This document shows positions 1-9,617 of a stretch of DNA of 64,000 bases, one piece after another. Each line of letters begins with the position of its first letter. Within the stretch, counting starts at the first letter, position 1. Source of the DNA: Microlunatus lacustris (GTDB lineage Bacteria > Actinomycetota > Actinomycetes > Propionibacteriales > Propionibacteriaceae); contig BAAAJN010000007.1 in assembly GCA_039527025.1 (NCBI GenBank), forward strand, positions 222,037 to 286,036. The letters are read 5' to 3'. A program made the position numbers and the translations under genes. A model generated the notes under the pieces. The model was not told the DNA's origin and ran no database searches. It saw only the letters and a program-made list of their open reading frames with translations.

Positions 1-1406
1 TCATCAGCCTGCGCACCATCATCGGCTGGCCGGCCCCGAAGAAGCAGGGCACGGGCAAGGCGCACGGCTCGGCCCTCGGTGACGACGAGATCAAGGCCAC
101 CAAGGCCCTGCTCGGCTTCGACCCGGAGCAGACCTTCGAGGTCTCCGAGGAGGTGATCGGCCACACCCGGCAGCTGCGGGAGCGCGGTGCGCAGGCCCAG
201 GCCGAGTGGGAGAAGTCGTTCCAGACCTGGGCTGAGGCCAACCCCGAGGGCAAGACCCTCTACGAGCGCTTCGTGGCCGACGAGCTCAGCCCAGGCTGGG
301 AGGAGGCGCTGCCCAGCTGGGAAGCCGACCCCAAGGGCGTCGCCACCCGCGCCGCCTCCGGCAAGGTGCTCAGCGCCCTGGCCCCGAAGATGCCGGAGCT
401 GTGGGGCGGCTCGGCCGACCTGGCGGAGTCGAACAACACCACGCCTGAGGGCGAGCCGAGCTTCCTGCCCACCGACCGGCAGACCAAGGCGTTCTCCGGC
501 GGCCCCTACGGCCGGGTGCTGCACTTCGGCATCCGCGAGCACGCCATGGGCGCGATCATGAACGGCATCAAGGTGCACGGGGGCACCCGCCCCTACGGCG
601 GCACCTTCCTCACCTTCAGCGACTACATGCGCGGCGCCGTCCGGCTGTCGGCGCTGATGCGGGTGCCGGTCACCTACGTCTGGACCCACGACTCCATCGG
701 CCTGGGCGAGGACGGCCCGACCCACCAGCCCGTCGAGCACCTGGCCGCGCTGCGGGCCATCCCGGGCCTGGACGTCGTCCGCCCCGCGGACGCCAACGAG
801 ACCGCCGCTGCCTGGGCGCAGATCCTGCGCAACGGCGACCGGCCGGCCGGCCTCATCCTCAGCCGCCAGAACCTGCCGATCGTGCCGCGGGGCACCGACG
901 GCTACGCCGACACCTCCGGGGTGGCCCAGGGGGCCTACGTGCTCCTGGACGCCGAGGGCGGCACGCCGGACGTGGTGCTGATCGGCACCGGGTCCGAGGT
1001 CCAGTACGCCGTGGCGGCCCGGGAGGCGCTGGCCGCCGAGGGCATCGCGGCCCGCGTCGTCTCCATGCCCTGCCGGGAGTGGTTCGACGAGCAGGACCGG
1101 AGCTACCGCGACAGCGTCATCCCCCCGACCGTCAAGGCACGGGTCAGCGTGGAGGCCGGCGTGAGCCAGGGCTGGCGCGACATCGTCGGTGACGCCGGCC
1201 GGATCGTCAGCATCAACCACTACGGCGCCAGCGCGTCGGGCAGCACGCTGTTCGAGGAGTTCGGGTTCAGCGGCGACACCGTCGCCGCCGCCGCACGGGA
1301 GAGCCTCGAGGCCGCGAAGTCCGACGCTGCTCCCACCCACGCCGCCGCCAGCGGTCCGAAGACGACCGGCGACCAGGAGCCCGACGCCGGCGCAGAAGTC
1401 AGCTGA
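1..1406 (+). CDS. tkt: Transketolase, C-terminal part (5' end outside window)
   Basis: Thiamine-diphosphate enzyme of the non-oxidative pentose phosphate pathway that moves two-carbon units between sugar phosphates. The reading frame is open from base 3 and gives 467 residues, about two thirds of a normal transketolase of roughly 690-700, so the start and most of the N-terminal cofactor domain lie left of the window. Visible marks are GIREHAMG, which carries the catalytic glutamate of the pyrimidine-binding domain, and GLGEDGPTHQP. The last ~35 residues are an Ala/Thr/Pro-rich tail beyond the usual C terminus. tal follows after 45 bases on the same strand, so the two are probably one operon. 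Confidence 0.97.
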   Translation, partial: ISLRTIIGWPAPKKQGTGKAHGSALGDDEIKATKALLGFDPEQTFEVSEEVIGHTRQLRERGAQAQAEWEKSFQTWAEANPEGKTLYERFVADELSPGWEEALPSWEADPKGVATRAASGKVLSALAPKMPELWGGSADLAESNNTTPEGEPSFLPTDRQTKAFSGGPYGRVLHFGIREHAMGAIMNGIKVHGGTRPYGGTFLTFSDYMRGAVRLSALMRVPVTYVWTHDSIGLGEDGPTHQPVEHLAALRAIPGLDVVRPADANETAAAWAQILRNGDRPAGLILSRQNLPIVPRGTDGYADTSGVAQGAYVLLDAEGGTPDVVLIGTGSEVQYAVAAREALAAEGIAARVVSMPCREWFDEQDRSYRDSVIPPTVKARVSVEAGVSQGWRDIVGDAGRIVSINHYGASASGSTLFEEFGFSGDTVAAAARESLEAAKSDAAPTHAAASGPKTTGDQEPDAGAEVS

Positions 1407-1451
1407 GCCTCCGGCCCAGTCCCGCACCGACTCTCCTCCGAGGAGGAACCC

Positions 1452-2615
1452 ATGAGTGACCGACTGAAGCAGCTCGCCGACGCGGGCGTGTCCATCTGGC
1501 TCGACGACCTGTCCCGCGAGCGGCTCAAGACCGGCAACCTGGCCGAGCTGGCGGCGAGCTCGTCGGTGGTGGGCGTGACCACCAACCCGACGATCTTCGC
1601 CTCCGCGCTGGCCAAGGGCGAGCAGTACGACGAGCAGATGCGCGAGCTCGCCGCCGTCGACTCCAGCGTCGAGGACGCCATCAAGGCGCTCACCACCGAC
1701 GACGTGCGGCAGGCCTGCGACGTGTTCGGCGACGTCTACCGGTCGTCGAAGGGTTACGACGGCCGGGTCTCGATCGAGGTGGAGCCGGGCCTGGCCCGCG
1801 ACACCGAGGGCACCGTCGCCGAGGCGGCGGACCTGTTCAAGATCGTGGACCGGCCCAACGTGCTGATCAAGATCCCGGCCACCGTCGAGGGCCTGCCCGC
1901 GATCACCCGCTCCATCGCCGAGGGCATCAGCGTCAACGTGACGCTGATCTTCGCGCTCGAGCGCTACCGCGGGGTCATCGACGCCTACCTGAGCGGCCTG
2001 GAGCAGGCGGCGGCCAACGGCCACGACCTGAGCCAGATCCACTCGGTGGCGTCCTTCTTCGTGTCCCGGGTCGACAGCGAGGTCGACAAGCGCCTCGACG
2101 CCGTCGGCAGCGACGAGGCCAAGGCGCTGAAGAGCCAGGCCGCGCTGGCCAACGCCCGGCTCGCCTACGCCCTGTACGAGGAGGAGTTCAGCTCCGAGCG
2201 CTGGGCGGCCCTGGAGGCCGAGGGAGCCAACCGGCAGCGGCCGCTCTGGGCCTCCACCGGCGTCAAGGACCCCGACCTGCCCGACACGCTCTACGTCGCC
2301 GAGCTCGTCGTCGCCGGCACGGTGAACACCATGCCCGAGAAGACCCTGCAGGCCTTCGCCGACCACGGCGAGGTGCAGGGCGACAAGGTGAGCGGCACCG
2401 GGGCGGACGCGCAGCAGGTCATCGACCAGCTGACCGCCGTCGGGGTGGACTTCGACGACGTCGTGGACGTCCTCGAGCGCGAGGGCCTGGAGAAGTTCGA
2501 CAAGTCGTGGGGCGAGCTCGTGGAGACGGTGCAGTCCGCGCTCGACGACGCCGACCGGGGCAAGGACAGCCCCGGCGAGTCGGCCGACCCGGACGTCACG
2601 CACGACTCCCAGTAG
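1452..2615 (+). CDS. tal: Transaldolase
   Basis: Moves a dihydroxyacetone unit between sugar phosphates in the non-oxidative pentose phosphate pathway. The product has 387 residues, close to the ~370 of actinobacterial long-form transaldolases. TTNPTIF near residue 40 and NVLIKIPAT, with the Schiff-base lysine near residue 140, are typical. The ATG is preceded by a good ribosome site (gaggaggaaccc). It sits between tkt and pgl. In many actinobacteria zwf and opcA, and sometimes pgi, lie between tal and pgl; here there are only 73 bases, so those genes must be elsewhere or absent. Confidence 0.97.
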   Translation: MSDRLKQLADAGVSIWLDDLSRERLKTGNLAELAASSSVVGVTTNPTIFASALAKGEQYDEQMRELAAVDSSVEDAIKALTTDDVRQACDVFGDVYRSSKGYDGRVSIEVEPGLARDTEGTVAEAADLFKIVDRPNVLIKIPATVEGLPAITRSIAEGISVNVTLIFALERYRGVIDAYLSGLEQAAANGHDLSQIHSVASFFVSRVDSEVDKRLDAVGSDEAKALKSQAALANARLAYALYEEEFSSERWAALEAEGANRQRPLWASTGVKDPDLPDTLYVAELVVAGTVNTMPEKTLQAFADHGEVQGDKVSGTGADAQQVIDQLTAVGVDFDDVVDVLEREGLEKFDKSWGELVETVQSALDDADRGKDSPGESADPDVTHDSQ

Positions 2616-2621
2616 GACCAC

Positions 2622-2659
2622 GCGGGCCGTTGACGGGGTGCTCCCCGGTGGCGGCCCGC
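2622..2659 (+). terminator. Two-tier hairpin between tal and pgl
   Basis: Outer arms gcgggccg (2622-2629) and cggcccgc (2652-2659) enclose an inner stem cgggg-tgct-ccccg (2634-2647). There is no T-run, so it may be a weak or intra-operon terminator or an mRNA-processing structure that separates tkt-tal from pgl. It occupies the spot where zwf-opcA is found in many relatives. Confidence 0.5.
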
Positions 2660-2688
2660 ACCCCTGTCCCACCTTCCCGGAGGAGCTC

Positions 2689-3444
2689 ATGACCCCGCCC
2701 GACGTGCCGGCCCCGGAGATCCTGCTGCACCCCGACGCGGACGCGGTGGCCGAGGCGCTGGCCGCTCGGCTGCTGGCCCGTCTCGCCGAGCTCCAGGCCG
2801 CCGCTCGCGTGCCCCAGCTCTGCCTGACCGGGGGCCGGATCGCCACGAAGGCCTACCGCCGGCTGGCGCAGGAGGGCCGCTCGTCCGCCGTCGACTGGTC
2901 GAGGGTCGAGTTGTGGTGGGGCGACGAGCGCTTCGTCGCGGGCGACGACGACGAGCGCAACGCCGGTCCGGTGCTGGACCTGCTGCGGCCGCTGGGGCTC
3001 GCTGCGGAGCGGGTCCACGAGATGCCGGCCGCCGGCGCGGGCCTCGAGCTCGACGCCGCGGCGGAGGCCTACTCGCGCGAGCTGGGCAGCACCGTCTTCG
3101 ACGTCTGCCTGCTGGGTCTGGGGCCGGACGGGCACGTCGCGTCCCTGTTCCCGGAGCACCCGTCCTCGCACGCGGACGGCCGGGTCATCGCCGTCCGCGA
3201 CTCCCCCAAGCCGCCGCCGGACCGGATCAGCGTGACGCTGGAGGTGGTCAACGCCTCGGCCGAGGTGTGGTTCCTGGTCAGCGGGGAGGACAAGGCGGAC
3301 GCGGCGGCGCTGGCCCTGCAGGGGGCGGGTGCGGTCCAGGTGCCGGGCGCGGGCGCGCACGGCCGGCACCGCACGCTGTGGCTGATCGACCAGGCGGCCG
3401 CCTCGAAGCTGCCGCCGGACCTGGCCCAGCACGGCCGCTTCTGA
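2689..3444 (+). CDS. pgl: 6-phosphogluconolactonase
   Basis: Hydrolyses 6-phosphogluconolactone in the oxidative pentose phosphate pathway. The product has 251 residues, the normal size. SugP-isomerase-fold motifs are visible: LCLTGG near residue 45, WWGDERFV near residue 80 and LGLGPDGHVASLFP near residue 145. I chose the ATG at 2689 because it has a strong ribosome site (ggaggagctc) just before it; an in-frame GTG at 2638 would add 17 unlikely residues and lies inside a hairpin. It is convergent with rbpA, with a palindromic repeat between the two genes. Confidence 0.95.
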   Translation: MTPPDVPAPEILLHPDADAVAEALAARLLARLAELQAAARVPQLCLTGGRIATKAYRRLAQEGRSSAVDWSRVELWWGDERFVAGDDDERNAGPVLDLLRPLGLAAERVHEMPAAGAGLELDAAAEAYSRELGSTVFDVCLLGLGPDGHVASLFPEHPSSHADGRVIAVRDSPKPPPDRISVTLEVVNASAEVWFLVSGEDKADAAALALQGAGAVQVPGAGAHGRHRTLWLIDQAAASKLPPDLAQHGRF

Positions 3445-3454
3445 GCAACCCGGT

Positions 3455-3490
3455 CCCTGAGCTCGTCGAAGGGCCTTCGACGGGCTCAGG
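3455..3490. repeat. REP-like palindrome, copy 1 (pgl/rbpA convergent gap)
   Basis: Arms cctgagctcgtcgaagg (3456-3472) and ccttcgacgggctcagg (3474-3490) form a 17-bp stem with one G-T type mismatch and almost no loop. The same core, ccttcgacaggctcagg, recurs at 6335-6373, 24752-24783 and as half-sites at 37368-37439. Lying between two convergent genes, it could also end transcription in both directions. Confidence 0.85.
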
Positions 3491-3511
3491 CCGTGGGCCC
3501 CGCGGGGAGTG

Positions 3512-3868
3512 TCAGTAGATGACGTCGCCGCGGGCGCGGCGGTCACGCAAGGACTGCAGCGCCTCACTCAAGATGTCGGCCGCCTCGGCGTCGCTCCGGC
3601 GCTCCTTCACGTAGGCCAGGTGCGTCTTGTACGGCTCGATCTTGGTGGGCGGCGGCGGGTTGAGCGAGTCCCGGTTCGCCGTCAGCCCGCAGCGCGGGCA
3701 GTCCCACGTCTCCGGCACGGTGGCCTCGGCGGCGAACGCCGGCCGCGTCTCGTGCCCCCGCGCGCAGAAGTAGGAGACGTAGAGCCGCGGCGCGGTGTCC
3801 CCCCGCTCGGCCTCGCCCATCGGTCCCGCCCCGACCCGGCTCCCCCGGATGGCACTGCCACCAGCCAC
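3512..3868 (-). CDS. rbpA: RNA polymerase-binding protein RbpA
   Basis: Actinobacteria-specific activator that binds RNA polymerase holoenzyme with the housekeeping sigma factor and stabilises open complexes. The product has 118 residues, normal for the family. It begins with the basic IRGSRVGAGP segment, has a zinc-ribbon core with ligands C35, H39, C57 and C60 in the pattern Cx3H...Cx2C, and ends with the helical sigma-interaction part (YVKERRSDAEAADIL). The GTG start is set by a ribosome site gagggag six bases upstream. It is downstream of secG by 106 bases. Confidence 0.95.
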   Translation of the reverse strand: MAGGSAIRGSRVGAGPMGEAERGDTAPRLYVSYFCARGHETRPAFAAEATVPETWDCPRCGLTANRDSLNPPPPTKIEPYKTHLAYVKERRSDAEAADILSEALQSLRDRRARGDVIY

Positions 3869-3974
3869 GTTGACTCCCTCGCTGTCCTGCTGATCCTCAT
3901 GGGCCCTGCCCCGGCGCGCACATCGCCGGGTCCTGCTTGTCCTGCGGTCCAGCGCGGCCCCCCGCGCCCCGGCG

Positions 3975-4238
3975 TCAGGCGCCGAGCTTGTAGAGCAGGC
4001 CCAGGGCCACGATGGCCGCGAGCCAGACGACGGCGACGATGACCGTCAACCGGTCGAGATTGCGCTCCGCCACCGACGAGCCGCCCATCGAGGAGGAGAT
4101 CCCGCCGCCGAAGAGGTCGGAGAGGCCACCGCCTCGGCCCTTGTGCATCAGCACGAAGAGGGCGAGGACGACACTGGTGATCACCAGGACGATCGAGAAG
4201 ATCGTGATCGGCACGGTCATCAGGGGGAGCAAAATCAC
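3975..4238 (-). CDS. secG: Preprotein translocase subunit SecG
   Basis: Small membrane subunit of the SecYEG channel. The 87-residue product has two hydrophobic segments, about residues 9-31 and 64-85, with the polar loop HKGRGGGLSDLFGGG typical of SecG between them. The GTG start at 4238 has no ribosome site; TAGGCT lies exactly six bases upstream, so a leaderless message starting at this GTG is likely. An internal ATG at codon 7 is the alternative. It follows tpiA and precedes rbpA, as in other actinobacteria. Confidence 0.93.
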   Translation of the reverse strand: MILLPLMTVPITIFSIVLVITSVVLALFVLMHKGRGGGLSDLFGGGISSSMGGSSVAERNLDRLTVIVAVVWLAAIVALGLLYKLGA

Positions 4239-4244
4239 GGATGT

Positions 4245-4250
4245 AGCCTA
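4245..4250 (-). promoter_or_regulatory. -10 box for leaderless secG
   Basis: TAGGCT on the minus strand, six bases before the secG GTG. This TAnnnT-N6/7-start layout recurs across the window (coaE, pyk, uvrB, the thioesterase), which supports transcription beginning at the start codon. No clear -35 is visible. Confidence 0.6.
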
Positions 4251-4307
4251 ACTCACCAGGCGGCGGTGGACCGGTGCGCGAGAACGCCGGGCGGCTCGCG
4301 GGGTGAC

Positions 4308-5096
4308 TCAGGCGGTGGGCAGGTCGTAGAAGCGGGCGATGGCGGAGAACTCGTCGATCTGCAGGCTGGCCCCGCCCACCAGGCAGCCGTCGACGTCCGG
4401 CTGGCTCATGATGTCCGCGACGTTGCCGGACTTGACGGAGCCTCCGTAGAGGATGCGCAGGGTGTCGGCCACGGCCGCCCCGTGCTGGTCCCGGACCCAG
4501 GCGCGGATGGCTGAGCAGACCTCCTGGGCGTCTCCGGGGGTCGCCACCCGACCCGTGCCGATCGCCCAGACCGGCTCGTAGGCGATGACGCAGGCGCCGA
4601 TCTGCTCTGCCGCGAGGTTGGCGAGCGCGTTCTCCACGTGCGCCAGGGTGAAGCGGACGTGGTCGGCCGCCTCGCGGACCTCGAGCCCCTCGCCGACGCA
4701 GATGATGGGGGTGATCCCGCGCGAGACGGCCTGGATCGCCTTGGCGTTGACGGTGTTGTCGTCCTCGTCGTGGTACTGCCGGCGCTCGGAGTGGCCGACC
4801 AGGACGTAGCGACAACCCAGCTTGACGAGCATGTCGGCGGAGATGTCTCCGGTGTAGGCGCCGCTCTCGAACGGCGACAGGTCCTGGGCGCCGTAGCCGA
4901 TCGTCAACCGGTCGCCGTCGACGAGGGTCTGCACCGTGCGCAGGTCGGTGAACGGGGGCAGCACGACGACCTCGGACTGCTCCGGGTCCCACTTCTGGTC
5001 GCTCAGCGTCCAGGCCAGCTTCTGCACCAGCCCGGTGGCCTCGACGTGGTTGAGGTTCATCTTCCAGTTGCCGGCCATCAGGGGCTTGCGGGTCAT
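4308..5096 (-). CDS. tpiA: Triosephosphate isomerase
   Basis: Interconverts dihydroxyacetone phosphate and glyceraldehyde 3-phosphate. The product has 262 residues, a normal length. Catalytic residues are visible as K12 (GNWKMN), H102 (VGHSERR) and E174 (IAYEPVWAIGTG), with the phosphate-binding YGGSVK near the C terminus. The ATG at 5096 gives the standard MTRKPLMAGNWKMN start; frame upstream of it overlaps pgk. It starts 5 bases after the pgk stop, so it is translated from the gap-pgk-tpiA message. Confidence 0.97.
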   Translation of the reverse strand: MTRKPLMAGNWKMNLNHVEATGLVQKLAWTLSDQKWDPEQSEVVVLPPFTDLRTVQTLVDGDRLTIGYGAQDLSPFESGAYTGDISADMLVKLGCRYVLVGHSERRQYHDEDDNTVNAKAIQAVSRGITPIICVGEGLEVREAADHVRFTLAHVENALANLAAEQIGACVIAYEPVWAIGTGRVATPGDAQEVCSAIRAWVRDQHGAAVADTLRILYGGSVKSGNVADIMSQPDVDGCLVGGASLQIDEFSAIARFYDLPTA

Positions 5097-5101
5097 CGGG
5101 G

Positions 5102-6313
5102 TCACGCCTTCCCAGCGTCGGAGGGGTTGTCGAGCACGTCGAGCCCGGGCAGCGTCTTGCCCTCCAGGTACTCCAGGCTGGCGCCACCGCCCGTCGAGAT
5201 GTGGCCGAAGGCGTCGTCGGCGAAACCGAGGTCGCGGACGGCGGCCGCGGAGTCCCCGCCGCCGACGACGGACAGGCCGTCGACCTCGGTCAGGGCCTGG
5301 GCGACGGCCCGGGTGCCACCGGCGAAGGCCTCCCACTCGGCCACACCCATCGGGCCGTTCCAGAACACCGTTCCCGCCTGCGCGATGACGGCGGCGAAGA
5401 CCCGCGACGACTCGGGCCCGATGTCCAGACCCAGCTGGTCGGCGGGCATGGCGTCGGCCGGCACCACGGTCGGCGGCGCGTCGGCCTTGAAGCCCGGCGC
5501 CACCACGATGTCGGACGGCAGCACGATCTGCTTGCCGGTCGCGGCGGCCTCGTCGAGGTAGCCGCGGACCGCGTCGATCTGGTCGGTCTCCAGCAGGGAC
5601 TTCCCGACCTCGTAGCCCTGCGCGGCCAGGAAGGTGAAGACCATCCCGCCGCCCACCACCAGGGTGTCGGCGGTCTTGAGCAGGTTGGCGATGACGGCGA
5701 GCTTGTCGGACACCTTGGCGCCCCCGAGCACGACGACGTAGGGCCGCTGCGGCTCCTCGGTGAGCCGGCGCAGCACCTGCACCTCGGCCTCGACGAGCCC
5801 ACCGGCCGCGGCCGGGAGCCGGGACGCGAGGTCGTAGACGGAGGCCTGCTTGCGGTGGACGACGCCGAACCCGTCGGAGACGAAGGCGTCGCCGAGCGCG
5901 GCGTAGCGGTCGGCGAGCGCGCCGCGGACCGCCTGGTCCTTGGACTCCTCGCCCGGCTCGTAGCGGACGTTCTCCAGCATCGCGACCTCGCCGTCGGCGA
6001 GCGCGGCCACGGTGGCCGAGGCGGACTCGCCCACGACGTCGGTGGCCAGGTGCACCTCGGTGCCCAGCAGCTCGCCGAGCCGGGTGGCGGCCGGGGCCAG
6101 CGAGTACTTCGGGTTCACCTCGCCCTTGGGCCGGCCGAGGTGGGCCAGCACGACGACCTTGGCCCCGGCGTCGCGGAGCTTCGTCAGGGTGGGTACCGAC
6201 GCGCGGATCCGGCCGTCGTCGGTGATCGTGCTCCCGTCGAGCGGGACGTTCAGGTCGCAGCGGACGAGCACGCGCTGGCCGCGCAGGTCACCCAGGTCGG
6301 CGATGGACTTCAT
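5102..6313 (-). CDS. pgk: Phosphoglycerate kinase
   Basis: Makes ATP from 1,3-bisphosphoglycerate. The product has 403 residues, the family norm. VLVRCDLNVPLD near residue 15 is the substrate-binding signature, WNGPMGVAEWEAF lies near residue 320, and GGGDSAAAV near residue 355 is the nucleotide loop. It lies between gap and tpiA; the 92-base gap to gap holds a REP-like palindrome that could alter expression of downstream genes. Confidence 0.98.
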   Translation of the reverse strand: MKSIADLGDLRGQRVLVRCDLNVPLDGSTITDDGRIRASVPTLTKLRDAGAKVVVLAHLGRPKGEVNPKYSLAPAATRLGELLGTEVHLATDVVGESASATVAALADGEVAMLENVRYEPGEESKDQAVRGALADRYAALGDAFVSDGFGVVHRKQASVYDLASRLPAAAGGLVEAEVQVLRRLTEEPQRPYVVVLGGAKVSDKLAVIANLLKTADTLVVGGGMVFTFLAAQGYEVGKSLLETDQIDAVRGYLDEAAATGKQIVLPSDIVVAPGFKADAPPTVVPADAMPADQLGLDIGPESSRVFAAVIAQAGTVFWNGPMGVAEWEAFAGGTRAVAQALTEVDGLSVVGGGDSAAAVRDLGFADDAFGHISTGGGASLEYLEGKTLPGLDVLDNPSDAGKA

Positions 6314-6334
6314 GAGGTCTCCAGACGGACGTGC

Positions 6335-6373
6335 CCCGAGCCTGTCGAAGGGTGTCCTTCGACAGGCTCAGGG
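6335..6373. repeat. REP-like palindrome, copy 2 (gap-pgk gap)
   Basis: Arms cccgagcctgtcgaagg (6335-6351) and ccttcgacaggctcaggg (6356-6373) pair with one mismatch and a four-base loop. It belongs to the same family as the copy at 3455-3490 and sits inside the glycolytic operon, where it may act as an mRNA-stability hairpin. Confidence 0.85.
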
Positions 6374-6405
6374 AGCAGGCGGACGAGCGGGCCGGCGGGC
6401 TCAAC

Positions 6406-7410
<1,005 letters not shown>

Positions 7411-7461
7411 GAATGCGTTCTCCTCGAGGATGAGACGAGCCCCGCGGTCGGGGCGTCTCCC

Positions 7462-7467
7462 ACAGTA
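7462..7467 (-). promoter_or_regulatory. Candidate -10 box upstream of gap
   Basis: TACTGT on the minus strand about 50 bases before the gap start. No convincing -35 is visible, so this is tentative. The whiA-gap spacer (7411-7564) also has a small inverted repeat ctggt-ctgat-accag near 7505-7519 that could end whiA transcription. Confidence 0.35.
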
Positions 7468-7564
7468 ACGAATCCGCCGCGAGCCGGACACGACCGGGGA
7501 CCCACTGGTCTGATACCAGCGCCGGAGTGGTGCTACCTGGTCGTCACGTCGGCGGAGCAGCGGC

Positions 7565-8551
7565 TCACTCGACGTCCTCGAGCATGTCGGCGCTGAGACT
7601 GGCCTCGGTGGACGGGATGCCGAGCTCGGCGGCCCGCTTGTCGGCGGTGGCGAGCAGCCGACGGATCCGGCCGGCCACGGCGTCCTTGGTCAGCTGCGGG
7701 GAGTGCAGCTGCCCCAGCTCCTCCAGGCTCGCCTGCTTGTTCTGCACCCGAAGCAGGCCGGCGGCCTTGAGGTGGTCGGGGACGTCGTCGCCGAGGATCT
7801 CCAGCGCCCGCTCGACCCGGGCGCCGGCGGCGACCGCCGCGCGGGCGGAGCGGCGGAGGTTGGCGTCGTCGAAGTTGGCGAGGCGGTTGGCCGAGGCCCG
7901 CACCTCGCGGCGCATCCGGCGCTCCTCCCAGGCCATCAGCGACTCGTGCGCGCCGAGCCGGGTGAGCAGGGCGCCGATGGCGTCCCCGTCGCGGATCACC
8001 ACCCGGTCGACCGCGCGGACCTCGCGCGCCTTGGCGGCGATGCCGAGCCGGCGGGCGGCCCCGACCAGGGCGAGAGCAGCCTCCGGCCCGGGGCAGGTGA
8101 CCTCCAGCGCCATCGAGCGGCCCGGCTCGGTGAGCGAGCCGTGGGCCAGGAAGGCACCCCGCCAGGCGGCGACGCAGTCGCACAGCCCGCCGCTGACCAC
8201 CTGCGCGGGCAGCCCGCGGGCCGGGCGGCCGCGGGAGTCGACCAGACCGGTCTGCCGGGCCAGGGCGTCGCCGTCCTTGACCACGCGGACCACGTAGCGG
8301 GTGCCGCGACGGATCCCGGCCCCGTTGACCACCACCATCTCGCTGGGGTGGCCGAAGACCTCGCTGATCTCGGTGCGCAGCCGCCGGGCTGCGGCACCGG
8401 TGTCCAGCTCCGCCTCGATGACGATGCGGCCGCTGACGATGTGCAGCCCTCCGGCGAACCTGAGCGTCGCTGCGACCTCGGACTTGCGGCAGCAGGGCTT
8501 GGTGACCTTGATGGTCGCCAGCTCCGCCTTCACCTGCGCGGTCATAGCCAT
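7565..8551 (-). CDS. whiA: Sporulation/division transcription regulator WhiA
   Basis: DNA-binding protein related to LAGLIDADG homing endonucleases. In Streptomyces it acts with WhiB on division genes such as ftsZ; orthologues occur in nearly all Gram-positives. The 328 residues include the N-terminal TAQVKAELA...CCRKSE and the C-terminal helix-turn-helix region (LGQLHSPQLTKDAVAGRIRR). The start at 8551 (MAMTAQVK) matches the usual N terminus; no clear ribosome site is seen. It is last in uvrC-rapZ-glmR-whiA, 73 bases after glmR. Confidence 0.97.
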   Translation of the reverse strand: MAMTAQVKAELATIKVTKPCCRKSEVAATLRFAGGLHIVSGRIVIEAELDTGAAARRLRTEISEVFGHPSEMVVVNGAGIRRGTRYVVRVVKDGDALARQTGLVDSRGRPARGLPAQVVSGGLCDCVAAWRGAFLAHGSLTEPGRSMALEVTCPGPEAALALVGAARRLGIAAKAREVRAVDRVVIRDGDAIGALLTRLGAHESLMAWEERRMRREVRASANRLANFDDANLRRSARAAVAAGARVERALEILGDDVPDHLKAAGLLRVQNKQASLEELGQLHSPQLTKDAVAGRIRRLLATADKRAAELGIPSTEASLSADMLEDVE

Positions 8552-8624
8552 CCGGACATCTTGCCACGGCCGCCGGGCTCTCCCGGCACGCCGAGGAACC
8601 CCGGATCGGAGGCGGGCGACGGGC

Positions 8625-9617
8625 TCAGACGCCCATGATCTCGGCGTACGCCGAGGCCAGCCGGAGGGTGTCGTGGCGCGGCGACCCGTCCCGCGCGGCG
8701 AGGTCGGCGACGACCAGCTCGGCGCCCAGCGAGCGCGCCCACCGGTCCAGGTGGGGGTCGTCACCGGCGAAGCTGGCGTCGGCCAGCACGACGTCGAGCC
8801 GGAGGTCCGGGGCGTGCTCGGCGAGGAGCTCGATGTGCTTCGCCGGGGAGAAGCCGGCCGTCTCCCCCGCCGGCTCGAGGTTGAGGGCGAGCAGCCGGCG
8901 GGCCGGGGTGGCCTCGATGGCCGCGGCCAGCCCGGGCACCAGCAGGTGCGGGATGACGGAGGTGAACCACGAACCGGGTCCCAGCACCGCCCAGTCGGCC
9001 GCCAGCACCGACTCCACCGACTCGGGGCAGGCAGGGGGGTCGGCCGGCTCGAGGTGGACCGCGCAGACCTCGGCCGTCGTGCCGGCCACCGCGGCCTGAC
9101 CGCGGATGCTGGAGACCTCGTCGGGCCGCGCCGGGTCCAGGCCGATCACGTCGGCGACGATCTGCAGCGGCACCGCAGCCATCGGCAGCACCCGGCCCTT
9201 GGCCCCCAGCAGCCCGGCCACCATGTCGAGCCCGGCCACCGGGTCGCCCAGCCGCTCCCACAGCCCGGCGATCAGCAGGTTGCCGATGGCGTGGTCGCGG
9301 AGCGGGCCGGAGCCGGCGAACCGGTACTGCAGCACGTCGGCCCAGGCCCGTCCCGAGGGGTCGTCGCCGCAGAGCGCGGCCAGCGCCATCCGCAGGTCGC
9401 CCGGCGGCAGGCAGTCCAGCTCGGCTCGCAGCCGGCCCGACGACCCGCCGTCGTCGGCCACGGTGACCACCGCGGTCAGCCGGTCGGTCACCCGGCGCAG
9501 CGCGCTCAGCGACGCCGACAGCCCGTGCCCACCGCCGAACGCGACGACTGCGGGCAGCGCCGACCCCGGGGGGTCCGGGCGCCAGGCGGGGCGGCCCGGC
9601 GACGCCACGGTGCTCAC
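8625..9617 (-). CDS. glmR: GlmR/YvcK-type gluconeogenesis factor (CofD-like fold)
   Basis: CofD-fold protein; in Bacillus, GlmR (YvcK) binds UDP-GlcNAc and directs carbon into cell-wall precursors, and the mycobacterial CuvA is an orthologue. The 330 residues include AFGGGHGLSASL near residue 30, VTVADDGGSSGRLR near residue 50 and PPGDLRMAL, all family signatures. The GTG start overlaps the rapZ stop as GTGA, so it is translationally coupled. This gene and rapZ next to glycolysis genes suggest carbon-to-envelope control. Confidence 0.93.
   Translation of the reverse strand: MSTVASPGRPAWRPDPPGSALPAVVAFGGGHGLSASLSALRRVTDRLTAVVTVADDGGSSGRLRAELDCLPPGDLRMALAALCGDDPSGRAWADVLQYRFAGSGPLRDHAIGNLLIAGLWERLGDPVAGLDMVAGLLGAKGRVLPMAAVPLQIVADVIGLDPARPDEVSSIRGQAAVAGTTAEVCAVHLEPADPPACPESVESVLAADWAVLGPGSWFTSVIPHLLVPGLAAAIEATPARRLLALNLEPAGETAGFSPAKHIELLAEHAPDLRLDVVLADASFAGDDPHLDRWARSLGAELVVADLAARDGSPRHDTLRLASAYAEIMGV

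Noticed and set aside
2638..2688. Upstream GTG start for pgl
   Set aside because: It would add 17 residues from inside the tal-pgl hairpin, while the ATG at 2689 has a strong ribosome site and normal protein start.
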